Position numbers and translations under genes: made by a program
Notes under the pieces: generated by a model
The model's input: only the letters and a program-made list of their open reading frames with translations
Told to the model about the DNA's origin: nothing
The model's database searches: none
Shown: one piece after another, positions 26,913 through 35,757 of the stretch
Numbering within the stretch: position 1 is the first letter of the stretch
How the letters are laid out: each line of letters starts with the position of its first letter
NCBI GenBank assembly: GCA_030696285.1
Contig: JAUYSQ010000102.1
Location: forward strand, 1 to 35,757
Length of the DNA stretch: 35,757 nucleotides
Origin: Sulfuricurvum sp.
GTDB lineage: Bacteria > Campylobacterota > Campylobacteria > Campylobacterales > Sulfurimonadaceae
Direction: 5' to 3'

Positions 26913-28124
26913 TTATTGATCCAAAGCGTATGCACTATGAAGAGATCGTACGGAGAGTTCTGCGTACTTTTCATCAACCACCATTGAGACTTTAATCTCC
27001 GAAGTCGAGATCATCATAATATTGATATTTTCACGCGCCATCGTTTGAAATGCTTTTGCCGCAACACCCGTGTGTGATTTCATACCGACACCGACAATAG
27101 AGACTTTACAGATATTCTCATCGTAGCTAGCTTCGCTAATTTCACCCTCACCAACAAATTGTTCCACGATATTTTTGGCATCCAACAGTTCCGTTTTAGG
27201 GACAGTAAAGTCAAGACTGGTTTTCCCATCATGCCCAAGCGTCTGGATAATCATGTCAATGTTCACGCTGTTATCGGCCAAACGGGTAAAGATATCGGAT
27301 GCAATCCCCGGACGATCAATCACCCCTGAAAGGGATACTCGTGCTTGGTTTTTATCGAGGGCGATGCCGCTAACAAGTGGTTTTTCCATAATATTCTCTT
27401 CCTTTGTGATAAGTGTCCCCTCAGCGTTTGTGAAGCTAGAGCGGGTGACGAGGTTAACGTTAAGTTTTTTAGCCAGTTCGACGGAACGGTTTTGAAGCAC
27501 TTTGGCTCCCAAGGATGCAAGCTCCAACATCTCGTCGTAACTGATTTTATCCATTTTACGTGCTTTGGGTTCAATACGCGGATCCGTCGTATAGATACCG
27601 TCTACATCGGTATAAATTTCACACAAATCAGCTTTTAATGCACCTGCAAGGGCAACGGCAGAAAGGTCCGAGCCTCCGCGTCCGAGCGTCGTTACCTGAC
27701 CCTCTTCGCTTACCCCTTGAAATCCTGCAACAACGACTACTTTGCCAAGTGCAAGTTCAGCATTCATCAACGATGGATCAATACTCTCAATCCGCGCTTT
27801 GGTATGAACATTATCGGTCACGATTCCAGCACGACGGCCGCTCATCGATATCGCGGGATGCCCCATAGCATTGAGAGCAATCGAAAGCAATGCGGCGGTC
27901 ACACGCTCCCCGGAGCTTAAAAGCATATCGAGTTCACTGCGCTCAGGAGTAGCACTGTAATGCTCTGCATACGAAATAAGTTTATTGGTTTCACCGCTCA
28001 TTGCCGAAACAACAACCACTATTTGATGTCCCTCTTTAAGAGTTTGTGAGACACGGTTGGCAACATTTTGGATACGATCCAAATCCCCGACGCTCGTTCC
28101 TCCGAATTTTTGTACGATTACCAT
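26913..28124 (-). CDS. lysC: Aspartate kinase
   Basis: VIVQKFGGTSVGDLDRIQNVANRV, VTTLGRGGSDLSAVALAGAL, YTDVDGIYTTDPRI, two ACT domains. Confidence 0.96.
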   Translation of the reverse strand: MVIVQKFGGTSVGDLDRIQNVANRVSQTLKEGHQIVVVVSAMSGETNKLISYAEHYSATPERSELDMLLSSGERVTAALLSIALNAMGHPAISMSGRRAGIVTDNVHTKARIESIDPSLMNAELALGKVVVVAGFQGVSEEGQVTTLGRGGSDLSAVALAGALKADLCEIYTDVDGIYTTDPRIEPKARKMDKISYDEMLELASLGAKVLQNRSVELAKKLNVNLVTRSSFTNAEGTLITKEENIMEKPLVSGIALDKNQARVSLSGVIDRPGIASDIFTRLADNSVNIDMIIQTLGHDGKTSLDFTVPKTELLDAKNIVEQFVGEGEISEASYDENICKVSIVGVGMKSHTGVAAKAFQTMARENINIMMISTSEIKVSMVVDEKYAELSVRSLHSAYALDQ

Positions 28125-28594
28125 TACAAATACCCCTTCGCTCTAAAATGTAAAATTACCTGCTCATAAATCGGTTTTTTAAAATGGGCAATATTCTCAA
28201 ACAATTCATCCATCCCAACAAAACGGTATCGTTTAAATTCTGGATGCTTCGTGTCCAAATCTATCTTTGCCCCGGGTTTGAGGCGGACAAGATAGTAACG
28301 CTGTTTTTGCCCGGCAAACGGTCTCATTTTAGCCGCGACATGGGAAGGAAAATCGTAAGCAATCCAATCAGGATACTCCGCAATTATTTCCACTTTTTTT
28401 GTCCCTATCTCCTCTTTGAGCTCACGGAAAAGGGCTTCTTCAGCGGATTCGCCTTCATCAATGCCCCCTTGTGGAAACTGCCAGACGTCATTCATATCAT
28501 TGCGCTCAGCAATAAAAATTTCTTTTTTATCAGGGTACTCGCTCGATACAATGACCGCAGCAACATTAGGACGATAGAATTTTTGTTGGTTCAT
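28124..28594 (-). CDS. rppH: RNA pyrophosphohydrolase, Nudix
   Basis: YRPNVAAVIVSSEY, Nudix box GGIDEGESAEEALFRELKEEIG; 1-bp overlap with lysC. Confidence 0.93.
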   Translation of the reverse strand: MNQQKFYRPNVAAVIVSSEYPDKKEIFIAERNDMNDVWQFPQGGIDEGESAEEALFRELKEEIGTKKVEIIAEYPDWIAYDFPSHVAAKMRPFAGQKQRYYLVRLKPGAKIDLDTKHPEFKRYRFVGMDELFENIAHFKKPIYEQVILHFRAKGYL

Positions 28595-28654
28595 TCACTA
28601 TCTTTTTTTAGTGGTATTGTAAGGCATTTGCGATTAAAAAAAGTATAATTGCGT

Positions 28655-29716
28655 ATGCTTTTATACATTCATATCCCTTTTTGCGACAGCAAATGCTCTT
28701 ATTGTGCCTTTAATTCTTACGTTGATAAGTTTGCTCAACGCGAAAAATACATGCACGCCTTATCCCTGCAGCTCACTTATGAGTTCAAACGTTTCGACGT
28801 CAGTGAGACCAATCTCATCGAAACTGTCTTTATCGGCGGGGGAACTCCTTCCACTGTTGATCCTCACCTTTACAGTAATATTTTTCAGACGATACGCCCT
28901 TTCTTAAAACCCAATGCTGAAATCACATCCGAAGCCAATCCCAACAGTGCAACCTACGAGTGGTTAGAAGGAATGTATGCACTTGGGGTAAATCGTATCA
29001 GTTTTGGGGTTCAAAGCTTTAATGATACAAAGCTCAAAATACTCGGGCGCGCTCACAACACAACTCATGCTCTCGAAGCCATCAAAAATGCTCACGAAAT
29101 TGGATTTCAACGTCTCTCCCTCGATCTCATCTATGGAGTAAAAGGAGATACTAAAGAATTGCTAACAAACGATTTAGAGCAAGCTTTTTCTCTTCCTATC
29201 GATCACCTCAGTCTCTATGCCCTCACGATCGAAGAGCATACGGCATTTGAAAAAACCCCTGAACTTGCCCGTGAAGAGATAGAAATGACCGAATGGTTGT
29301 TTGAACAAATAGAGTCTCGTGGATTTGAACAGTACGAAATTTCCAATTTTGGTACAACAAAATCGGCTCATAATCTCGGATATTGGAAAGGAAAAGACTA
29401 TATCGGTTTAGGTGCAGGTGCTGTAGGATTTTTGAAGAACACCCGCTTTTATCCTTCAACCGATATTGAACACTATATATCCAATCCTTTAGAAATCACC
29501 GAAGAACTTTTAGATGAGAATGCGCTATTGGGCGAAAAACTCTTTTTAGGATTTCGCAGTTGTGTTGGAGTCGAAGCAGCACTTTTGTCTCCTAAACAAA
29601 AAAGTGAAGCCGATTTGCTCGTCAATGAAACGATATTAGAATACCAACATGGTCGCTATTTCAACCCTAATTTCCTCTTAGCCGATGAAATTGCCTTGCG
29701 TGTTGAGGGATACTAG
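28655..29716 (+). CDS. hemW: HemW-like radical SAM protein (coproporphyrinogen dehydrogenase-related)
   Basis: MLLYIHIPFCDSKCSYCAFNSY (CxxxCxxC), TVFIGGGTPSTV, EANPNSAT, RISFGVQSFND, LSLDLIYGVKGDT. Confidence 0.93.
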   Translation: MLLYIHIPFCDSKCSYCAFNSYVDKFAQREKYMHALSLQLTYEFKRFDVSETNLIETVFIGGGTPSTVDPHLYSNIFQTIRPFLKPNAEITSEANPNSATYEWLEGMYALGVNRISFGVQSFNDTKLKILGRAHNTTHALEAIKNAHEIGFQRLSLDLIYGVKGDTKELLTNDLEQAFSLPIDHLSLYALTIEEHTAFEKTPELAREEIEMTEWLFEQIESRGFEQYEISNFGTTKSAHNLGYWKGKDYIGLGAGAVGFLKNTRFYPSTDIEHYISNPLEITEELLDENALLGEKLFLGFRSCVGVEAALLSPKQKSEADLLVNETILEYQHGRYFNPNFLLADEIALRVEGY

Positions 29717-29774
29717 GTCACCTTTAAATCTTTTTTTGCTAGAATTAGCACAACTTTAGCATTAGGCAAATAAT

Positions 29775-30170
29775 ATGTTTGGTATGGGCATCGGCGAAAT
29801 TTTACTCATTATTATCATTGCGGTCCTCTTTTTGGGACCGGATAAACTTCCCGGCACGATGGTCGATATTGCGAAATTTTTTCGCAGTGTCAAAGGAACC
29901 GTGAACAGTGCTCGTGCTACCCTCGAAGAGGAGATGAAATTCTCTGAAATGAAACAAGAAGCGTTAAGCTATAAAAATGACCTCATGAGTGCAAGCAGTG
30001 AATTGGAGCGAATGACGGATATAACCGAGATTGGTTCTGAAATAACAGGGATCAAAAACGATTTTAATCTCGATATTCCGCCCCCTGCACCCACTGCTCC
30101 AAAAGCACCGGAAGTCGTCACGTTTACACCCAAACCAAAACCAACTATCCCCCCTGAAGAGAATGTTTAA
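29775..30170 (+). CDS. tatB: Sec-independent translocase TatB
   Basis: MFGMGIGEILLIIIIAVLFLGPDKLPGTMVDIAKFFRSVKGTVNSARATLEEE; adjacent to tatC. Confidence 0.92.
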   Translation: MFGMGIGEILLIIIIAVLFLGPDKLPGTMVDIAKFFRSVKGTVNSARATLEEEMKFSEMKQEALSYKNDLMSASSELERMTDITEIGSEITGIKNDFNLDIPPPAPTAPKAPEVVTFTPKPKPTIPPEENV

Positions 30171-30955
30171 TGTTTGATGATTTACGCCCCCATTTAGTAG
30201 AATTGCGCAAACGTCTCGGTATTAGCGTTGGTGCAATTATTATCTTATTTTTTGTTGCGTTTAACTTTCATGAACCAATATTATCATGGATTACCGCACC
30301 GCTCAATGATGCACTGGCTACTGTCGCTAAAACCTCACACAATGCTTCTGAGGGGATGGTGACCACGCAGCAAGTAGGCGGAGCCTTTTTTGTTGCCATG
30401 AAGGTCTCTTTTTTCGCCGCGCTTCTTGCTGCAATGCCCATTATTCTTGCACAAGTATGGCTTTTTGTCGCTCCAGGATTGTACGCGAACGAGAAAAAAA
30501 TGCTTATCCCCTTCATCGTTGGGGGAACAGGGATGTTTCTGATGGGGGCATCCTTTGCTTACTACGTTGTTACTCCCATGGGATTTGAGTTTTTGATCGC
30601 TTTTGGAGCTTTTGAGTTTGTTCCTCTTATCAATATCGAAGATTATGTTGATTTTTTCACTAAAATTATGTTTGGATTTGGGCTTGCTTTTGAGCTTCCT
30701 GTATTTTGTTATTTTCTAGCCCTTTTGGGATTAATCGATGACAAAATGATGAAGGGCTTTTTCCGCTATGCTATTGTTATTATCTTTATTGTCGCTGCCA
30801 TTCTCACTCCTCCGGATGTAATGACTCAGATTATGATGGCGATTCCTCTTATTATTCTTTATGGTATTTCAATTCTCATCGTCCGCGCCGTCAATCCGGC
30901 CCCAAAAGAAGAACCTGCTCCGTATGCTGAAGATGAAGAAGAAACGATTGACTGA
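30170..30955 (+). CDS. tatC: Sec-independent translocase TatC
   Basis: MFDDLRPHLVELRKRLGISVGAIII, WLFVAPGLYANEKKML, FGLAFELPVFCYFLALLGLI, AAILTPPDVMTQIMMAIPLIILYGISI. Confidence 0.95.
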   Translation: MFDDLRPHLVELRKRLGISVGAIIILFFVAFNFHEPILSWITAPLNDALATVAKTSHNASEGMVTTQQVGGAFFVAMKVSFFAALLAAMPIILAQVWLFVAPGLYANEKKMLIPFIVGGTGMFLMGASFAYYVVTPMGFEFLIAFGAFEFVPLINIEDYVDFFTKIMFGFGLAFELPVFCYFLALLGLIDDKMMKGFFRYAIVIIFIVAAILTPPDVMTQIMMAIPLIILYGISILIVRAVNPAPKEEPAPYAEDEEETID

Positions 30956-31970
30956 CCCTCTTCTTACCGCTAGCTATGACTACTCTTTGCCCGAAGAACT
31001 CATAGCGACTCACCCTGTCCACCCTAGAGATCATGCCCGACTTCTTGTCTACCGCCGTGATAACCGCTCCATTACCCATTCACGATTTGATCAGCTGGAA
31101 CAATTCTTGCCCGAACATTGCGCGCTTATTTTTAATGATACCAAGGTTATAAAAGCCCGCCTTTATGGAAAAAAAGAGAGTGGCGGAGGCATCGAACTGC
31201 TTATCAATCGCCCCCTGAATGCCCACATTCTCAATGTCTACATCAAAGGACGGGTAAAAGAGGGTACCAAACTCCTCTTTGATGAAAATGTCACGGCAAC
31301 CGTTACAACACTACATGAAGACGGTTCACGCGAAGTGCAATTTACCCAAAATAGCACGCTCTTACGTTTTGAGGAACTTTTGCCCATACTTGAACGTATC
31401 GGACACATCCCCTTACCTCCCTATCTCGGACGTGAGGACAACTCGGAGGATGAATGCGAGTACCAAAGTGTTTTTGCCGTACACGAGGGAGCCGTTGCCG
31501 CCCCTACTGCGTCACTCCATTTTACCGATGAGCTTTTTGAAAAAATTTGTACATCCCGACCAAACGCTTTTGTCACACTTCATGTCGGTTCAGGGACGTT
31601 CAAACCCGTCGAATGTGACCTCATAACCGATCATCCGATGCATTCGGAATATTTTAATATTACCGACCAAGCACATACTCTTATCCAAAGCAATCTTCCG
31701 CTTCTCTGTGTCGGAACTACCTCAACCAGAACCATTGAATACCATGCCCGCACCACAGAACTCCACGGGGAAGCCAATCTGTTTTTACACCCAAACAACC
31801 CTCCTCTACGTGTCAATCATCTGCTAACTAACTTTCACCTTCCAAAATCAACTCTGCTGATGCTCGTTGCCTCCTTTGTCGGGCTTGAAGAAACAAAACG
31901 CATTTACAAGTGCGCTATTGATGAAAAATACCGCTTTTTTTCCTACGGTGATGCAATGCTTATTCTATAA
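30924..31970 (+). CDS. queA: S-adenosylmethionine:tRNA ribosyltransferase-isomerase
   Basis: YDYSLPEELIATHPVHPRDHARLLVYRR, LIFNDTKVIKARLYGKKESGGGIELLI, AAPTASLHFT, ILMP-like THHVGSGTFKPV region, NFHLPKSTLLMLVASF. Overlaps tatC end. Confidence 0.95.
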   Translation: MLKMKKKRLTDPLLTASYDYSLPEELIATHPVHPRDHARLLVYRRDNRSITHSRFDQLEQFLPEHCALIFNDTKVIKARLYGKKESGGGIELLINRPLNAHILNVYIKGRVKEGTKLLFDENVTATVTTLHEDGSREVQFTQNSTLLRFEELLPILERIGHIPLPPYLGREDNSEDECEYQSVFAVHEGAVAAPTASLHFTDELFEKICTSRPNAFVTLHVGSGTFKPVECDLITDHPMHSEYFNITDQAHTLIQSNLPLLCVGTTSTRTIEYHARTTELHGEANLFLHPNNPPLRVNHLLTNFHLPKSTLLMLVASFVGLEETKRIYKCAIDEKYRFFSYGDAMLIL

Positions 31971-32020
31971 ATTACTTTAAATTATGTTAAAATAATATCA
32001 CTCAACTTCAAGGTATTTTC

Positions 32021-33241
32021 ATGGATAAAATTAATCGCAGAAATTTTTTAGGTGCCGGACTCATCCTCGGCGCATCCACTCTTTTAGGCAAAGAAACCAA
32101 TAAAAAAATTATTACTTCAACCAAAGAGTTTGAAGCTCCTATCGTTGCATTTCCACAAAAAAAGCCTATGAAAGCAATTTCAGACCGTCCGCCGCTTTTG
32201 GAATCCTCCCGCGATATTTTTAGCCAAGTCATCACACCAAACGATCAATTTTTCGTCCGATGGCACATGCCAGATATTCCAACCTATATCGATCTCAATG
32301 AATTTCGTCTTGAAATCAAAGGGAGTGTCGAAAAACCGCTTTTCCTCAGTGTCGATGATTTAAAATCAAAATTCGAGCCTGTCGAAATCACCTCAGTACT
32401 CCAATGCGGCGGAAACAGCCGTAAATATTACGCTGCATCCGGTCAGGCTACGCACGGTGTCCAATGGGGACACGGAGCCATGGGTTGTGCCGTCTGGAAA
32501 GGGGCTCGTCTTAAAGACATCCTCAATATGGCAGGGGTCAAAAGTACCGCTAAATTTGTCGGAGTAAATGGGCTGGAAAAACCGGCAGTTGATGAAACAC
32601 CAAAATTTTTCCGTGAAATGGAAATTGATGAAGCTCTATCAGGTGAGCTCATCGTCGCGTATGAGATGAATGGTGAAGATCTCCCCTATCTCAACGGATT
32701 TCCTCTTCGTCTCGTTATTCCAGGTCATTTCTCTGACAGCTGGGTCAAAATGCTCTCAGAAATCACAGTAATGGACGAATACCGTAAAAGCTTTTTTATG
32801 GATGTCGCCTACACTGTCCCCGATAACGACTGCGAATGTGTCATCTCCGGAAGCGATTTCGAGTACAAACGCAAACCCATCGCCGCAATGAAAGTCAAAT
32901 CAGTCATTGGTTACCCTACTCCTAATACCGTGATCAAAAAAGGTTCTCGTGTTCAAATAACAGGAGTTGCGTTTGATCAGGGAAAAGGGATCAAAGAGGT
33001 AATGATATCGCTTGATGGCGGAAAAAGCTGGGGAGCTACTGCTCTACAAAAAGATTATGGAAAATACGCCTACCGTCAATGGACCTACAGTTGGGAACCA
33101 AAAGCCAAAGGGGAGTACACGATCATGGTGCGTGCCATTAATCGTATCGGCAATATTCAGCCTCAAGTAGATGAAATCGGCTGGAATGCCGGCGGATACC
33201 AATACAACGCCGTCGATAGCGTCAATGTAAAAATTGTGTAA
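32021..33241 (+). CDS. sorA: SorA-type molybdenum sulfite:cytochrome c oxidoreductase, Tat-exported
   Basis: RRNFLGAGLILGAS Tat signal; TSVLQCGGNSRKYY (Mo-coordinating Cys region), HGVQWGHGAMGCAVWKGARLKDIL; C-terminal Mo-co dimerisation domain. Confidence 0.88.
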   Translation: MDKINRRNFLGAGLILGASTLLGKETNKKIITSTKEFEAPIVAFPQKKPMKAISDRPPLLESSRDIFSQVITPNDQFFVRWHMPDIPTYIDLNEFRLEIKGSVEKPLFLSVDDLKSKFEPVEITSVLQCGGNSRKYYAASGQATHGVQWGHGAMGCAVWKGARLKDILNMAGVKSTAKFVGVNGLEKPAVDETPKFFREMEIDEALSGELIVAYEMNGEDLPYLNGFPLRLVIPGHFSDSWVKMLSEITVMDEYRKSFFMDVAYTVPDNDCECVISGSDFEYKRKPIAAMKVKSVIGYPTPNTVIKKGSRVQITGVAFDQGKGIKEVMISLDGGKSWGATALQKDYGKYAYRQWTYSWEPKAKGEYTIMVRAINRIGNIQPQVDEIGWNAGGYQYNAVDSVNVKIV

Positions 33242-33250
33242 GGAATAATA

Positions 33251-33568
33251 ATGATAAAAATTTTAATTATAGCCCTATTGCTTGGTGCAACATCCCTCTT
33301 TGCTCAAGTCTCAAAGCCAATAGAAATGCCCTATATCGATTATCCTATGGTAAAAGGGGATCATGATGAAGTGGCACAGCAATACTGCCTCATCTGCCAC
33401 TCTTTTGGATACGTCCTTAATCAAGGGAAAAAGAGCCGTCCTTACTGGACCGGAACGGTTGCTAAAATGGTAAATGAATTCAAAGCACCAATCCCCAAAG
33501 AAGATCAACAAACCATTATCAACTATCTCGTCAAACACTACGGGTATGAGGCAAATGCTGGGCATTAA
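33251..33568 (+). CDS. sorB: Monoheme c-type cytochrome, SorB-like
   Basis: Signal peptide MIKILIIALLLGATSLFA, heme motif CLICH, PYWTGTVAKMVNEF; directly downstream of sorA. Confidence 0.85.
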   Translation: MIKILIIALLLGATSLFAQVSKPIEMPYIDYPMVKGDHDEVAQQYCLICHSFGYVLNQGKKSRPYWTGTVAKMVNEFKAPIPKEDQQTIINYLVKHYGYEANAGH

Positions 33569-33575
33569 TGCCCAG
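33558..33575. terminator. Perfect 18-nt palindrome across the sorB stop codon
   Basis: CTGGGCATTAATGCCCAG; sorB TAA at 33566-33568, centre of the palindrome. Confidence 0.5.
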
Positions 33576-33578
33576 AAC

Positions 33579-35399
33579 CTACTTCTCTATCTTTACTAAC
33601 TCTTTACAAACATCTAAAAACTGTTCCCCGTATTTTTCATATTTGACCATACCTATACCGGAAATTGCTAACATATCCTCTTTTATTTTTGGTAGCTTTT
33701 GTGACATTTCAAGGAGAGTTTTATCGCTAAAAATAACATATGCCGGCACCTTCTCATCTCGTGCTAATTGCGATCTCAAAGCTCTAAGGATTTCAAATTC
33801 AGTGCTTTGCATCTCTTTATTTAAGGATGATTCCGATTTTAGAGCTTTTGAAGGAGCCAAAGTTGTTTCTTTGATCATAACTGTTTGTCCACCCTTAAGA
33901 ATTGCAACGCCATATTCGGTAATTTTTAATACTCCAAAATCGGCTTGAGAAAGAGCGTCTATCTCTATGAGACGATTAGATATCGTTAGCCATTCGTGTT
34001 TAGCGCTATCCTTTCCTATGCCGTAAACACTAAGCGTATTGTGGTTATTCGTCAAAACTTTTTCAGACTCCGAACCGCGCAACACATCGATAAGATAATG
34101 GGCTCCAAAATTTTGGGATGTCCGAAGAACGGTTGATAAAAACTTTTGCCCTTGCAGAGAAATATCAATATACTTCGCACTATCCACTTCAAGACAGTTA
34201 TCGCATCTATTTAGACAATCCTCAATGGCATCCCCAAAATACGAAGCAATGCGCTTATGTCGGCACACGTCACCGCTTGCAAATTTGATAGCATCGTTCA
34301 ATTGCTGCAAAGCAACCCGTTTGTATTCACCATTGCCGTCACTTTTTCCTATCAATGATTTTCGCGTTACCACATCCGACATCGAATAAAGCAAAAATGT
34401 CTGCGCTTCCAACCCGTCCCTGCCCGCACGACCAATCTCTTGATAGTAGTTTTCAATCGATTTTGGCATCGACGTATGAATGACAAAGCGAATATTGCTC
34501 TTATCAATCCCCATACCAAATGCCACCGTCGCCACAACAACCTGAAGCGTATCGTTCATAAACGCTTTATGCACAACGGTTCTCTCTTCACTGCTCATTC
34601 CGGCATGATAAAAACGTGTCACAACTCCCTTGGAACGTAAAAATCGGGCAATCTCTTCCGTCTCTTTTCGAGAAAAGGCATAAACAATACCGCTTTCTCC
34701 TTTTTTTTGTTCAATAATTGAAAGTAACTGCTTTTGTCCGTTACCCTCTCGACTCTTAACAGAAATAGTAATATTACGTCTAAATGCAGTCGCTTTTATG
34801 AGAACAGGGTCATTGAGATGGAGTTGATTGATAATGTCCGATTTAACTTTTTGCGTTGCCGTGGCGGTAAAAGCGGCTATGGGAACATTTGGAAAAGTAC
34901 TGCGAATGGACTCGAGTTTACGATAATCATCCCTAAATTCGTGACCCCATTCACTGATACAGTGCGCTTCATCGATAACGAAAGAGCTGATTTTGAGTCG
35001 CTGTAAAAGTGCAATAAATCCACTTGTAGCCATTCTCTCCGGTGAAACATACAAGAGTTTAATCTTTTGCTCAAGAAGCTCTCTTTGGATGATTTGCACC
35101 TCTGATTCACTTTGCATTGAGGACAGCGACTCTGCTTTAATCCCCATTACTTTAAGTGCAGAGACTTGATCGTACATGAGTGCCAATAAAGGGGACACAA
35201 CGATCGTCACCCCTTCTTTCATAAGGGCAGGGAGTTGATAACAAAGCGATTTGCCCCCACCTGTGGGGAGAAGCATTAAAATATCCTGATTCTCTAGGAT
35301 ACTTCGGACGGCTAACTCTTGGTGTTCTCTAAATTGCGAAAAACCAAATACCTCTTTGAGCGTTGAGTGAAGGCGGATATCGTCTACATTACTCATCAT
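33579..35399 (-). CDS. recQ: ATP-dependent DNA helicase RecQ
   Basis: LPTGGGKSLCYQLPAL, IDEAHCISEWGHEFRDDY, TVAFGMGIDKSNIRFVIH, QEIGRAGRDG; zinc-binding Cys C...CDNC; C-terminal HRDC-like part. Confidence 0.95.
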   Translation of the reverse strand: MMSNVDDIRLHSTLKEVFGFSQFREHQELAVRSILENQDILMLLPTGGGKSLCYQLPALMKEGVTIVVSPLLALMYDQVSALKVMGIKAESLSSMQSESEVQIIQRELLEQKIKLLYVSPERMATSGFIALLQRLKISSFVIDEAHCISEWGHEFRDDYRKLESIRSTFPNVPIAAFTATATQKVKSDIINQLHLNDPVLIKATAFRRNITISVKSREGNGQKQLLSIIEQKKGESGIVYAFSRKETEEIARFLRSKGVVTRFYHAGMSSEERTVVHKAFMNDTLQVVVATVAFGMGIDKSNIRFVIHTSMPKSIENYYQEIGRAGRDGLEAQTFLLYSMSDVVTRKSLIGKSDGNGEYKRVALQQLNDAIKFASGDVCRHKRIASYFGDAIEDCLNRCDNCLEVDSAKYIDISLQGQKFLSTVLRTSQNFGAHYLIDVLRGSESEKVLTNNHNTLSVYGIGKDSAKHEWLTISNRLIEIDALSQADFGVLKITEYGVAILKGGQTVMIKETTLAPSKALKSESSLNKEMQSTEFEILRALRSQLARDEKVPAYVIFSDKTLLEMSQKLPKIKEDMLAISGIGMVKYEKYGEQFLDVCKELVKIEK

Positions 35400-35436
35400 A
35401 ATCCTCTTTCTCTAGCAATAACTTTTTTTATATTAT

Positions 35437-35757
35437 TCACACAATAACGATTCTGCCGTTTCGCACCTCTATGACTCCGCCAAGTTCCGCTTCAAAAATT
35501 TCACTTGGAAACTTGGCGATCACCTCTTCATACGTCGGCATTGTTCTACAATAGGCTAAAAATGGGCTATCACTCATCGTATAGAGTGCCGATTTAGTGA
35601 TATGTGCCACAAAGGTATCAATCTTCTCAATCGCAATAGCTTTCCCCTCGCTAAGCAGTTTATGTGTCCCCTCGCTCTCTCGTATGCGATGCGGTAAGAC
35701 ATAAATCTGTTTCCCCATCTCCAGCGCATATTCGACACTTCGCATACTTCCGCTGCC
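35437..35757 (-). CDS. dprA: DprA-like DNA processing protein, C-terminal part (truncated at window right edge)
   Basis: Minus frame open to the window edge: GSGSMRSVEYALEMGKQIYVLPHRIRESEGTHKLLSEGKAIAIEKID, resembling the Rossmann-fold end of DprA. Confidence 0.8.
   Translation of the reverse strand, partial: GSGSMRSVEYALEMGKQIYVLPHRIRESEGTHKLLSEGKAIAIEKIDTFVAHITKSALYTMSDSPFLAYCRTMPTYEEVIAKFPSEIFEAELGGVIEVRNGRIVIV

Noticed and set aside
27175-27920. Several ORFs overlapping lysC
   Set aside because: lysC has unambiguous aspartokinase motifs; the others are shadow frames.
1-35757. CRISPR arrays, rRNA, tRNA, transposase or integrase genes
   Set aside because: Looked for in intergenic gaps; no direct-repeat arrays, cloverleaf-like sequences or mobile-element genes seen by eye. 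A tRNAscan/CRISPR tool would be decisive.

Overview
The window looks like chromosomal sequence from a Campylobacterota (epsilonproteobacterial) sulfur oxidiser, Sulfuricurvum/Sulfurimonas-like. I infer this from gene content and order: lysC-hobA-holB-folP, SorAB, a Psr-like molybdoenzyme, the epsilon-type DprA tail and a PEB4/Cbf2-type PPIase. Most of it is ordinary housekeeping: hisD, aroK, fba, nth, cmoA, pyk, hup, msrB, motAB-like genes, folP, holB, hobA, lysC, rppH, hemW, tatBC, queA, recQ, dprA. Two respiratory molybdoenzyme loci flank it: a Tat-exported PsrABC-like complex at the left edge and a SorAB sulfite dehydrogenase at ~32-33.6 kb. The least explained part is the plus-strand block at ~16.7-20.8 kb. 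It holds a minimal stand-alone class III nucleotidyl cyclase-like protein, overlapped by a DNA-binding/coiled-coil protein; a two-gene XRE-type micro-operon; HU; and a reduced NERD-like/SF1-helicase-like ATPase. Other items of interest are tandem soluble hybrid histidine kinases without a local response regulator, and a perfect 7-4-7 dyad upstream of the Psr operon. Several gene junctions also carry perfect hairpins without a U-tract, two of which place stop codons in the loop. I found no rRNA, tRNA, CRISPR array or recognisable transposon. All calls are by eye, with no database search.
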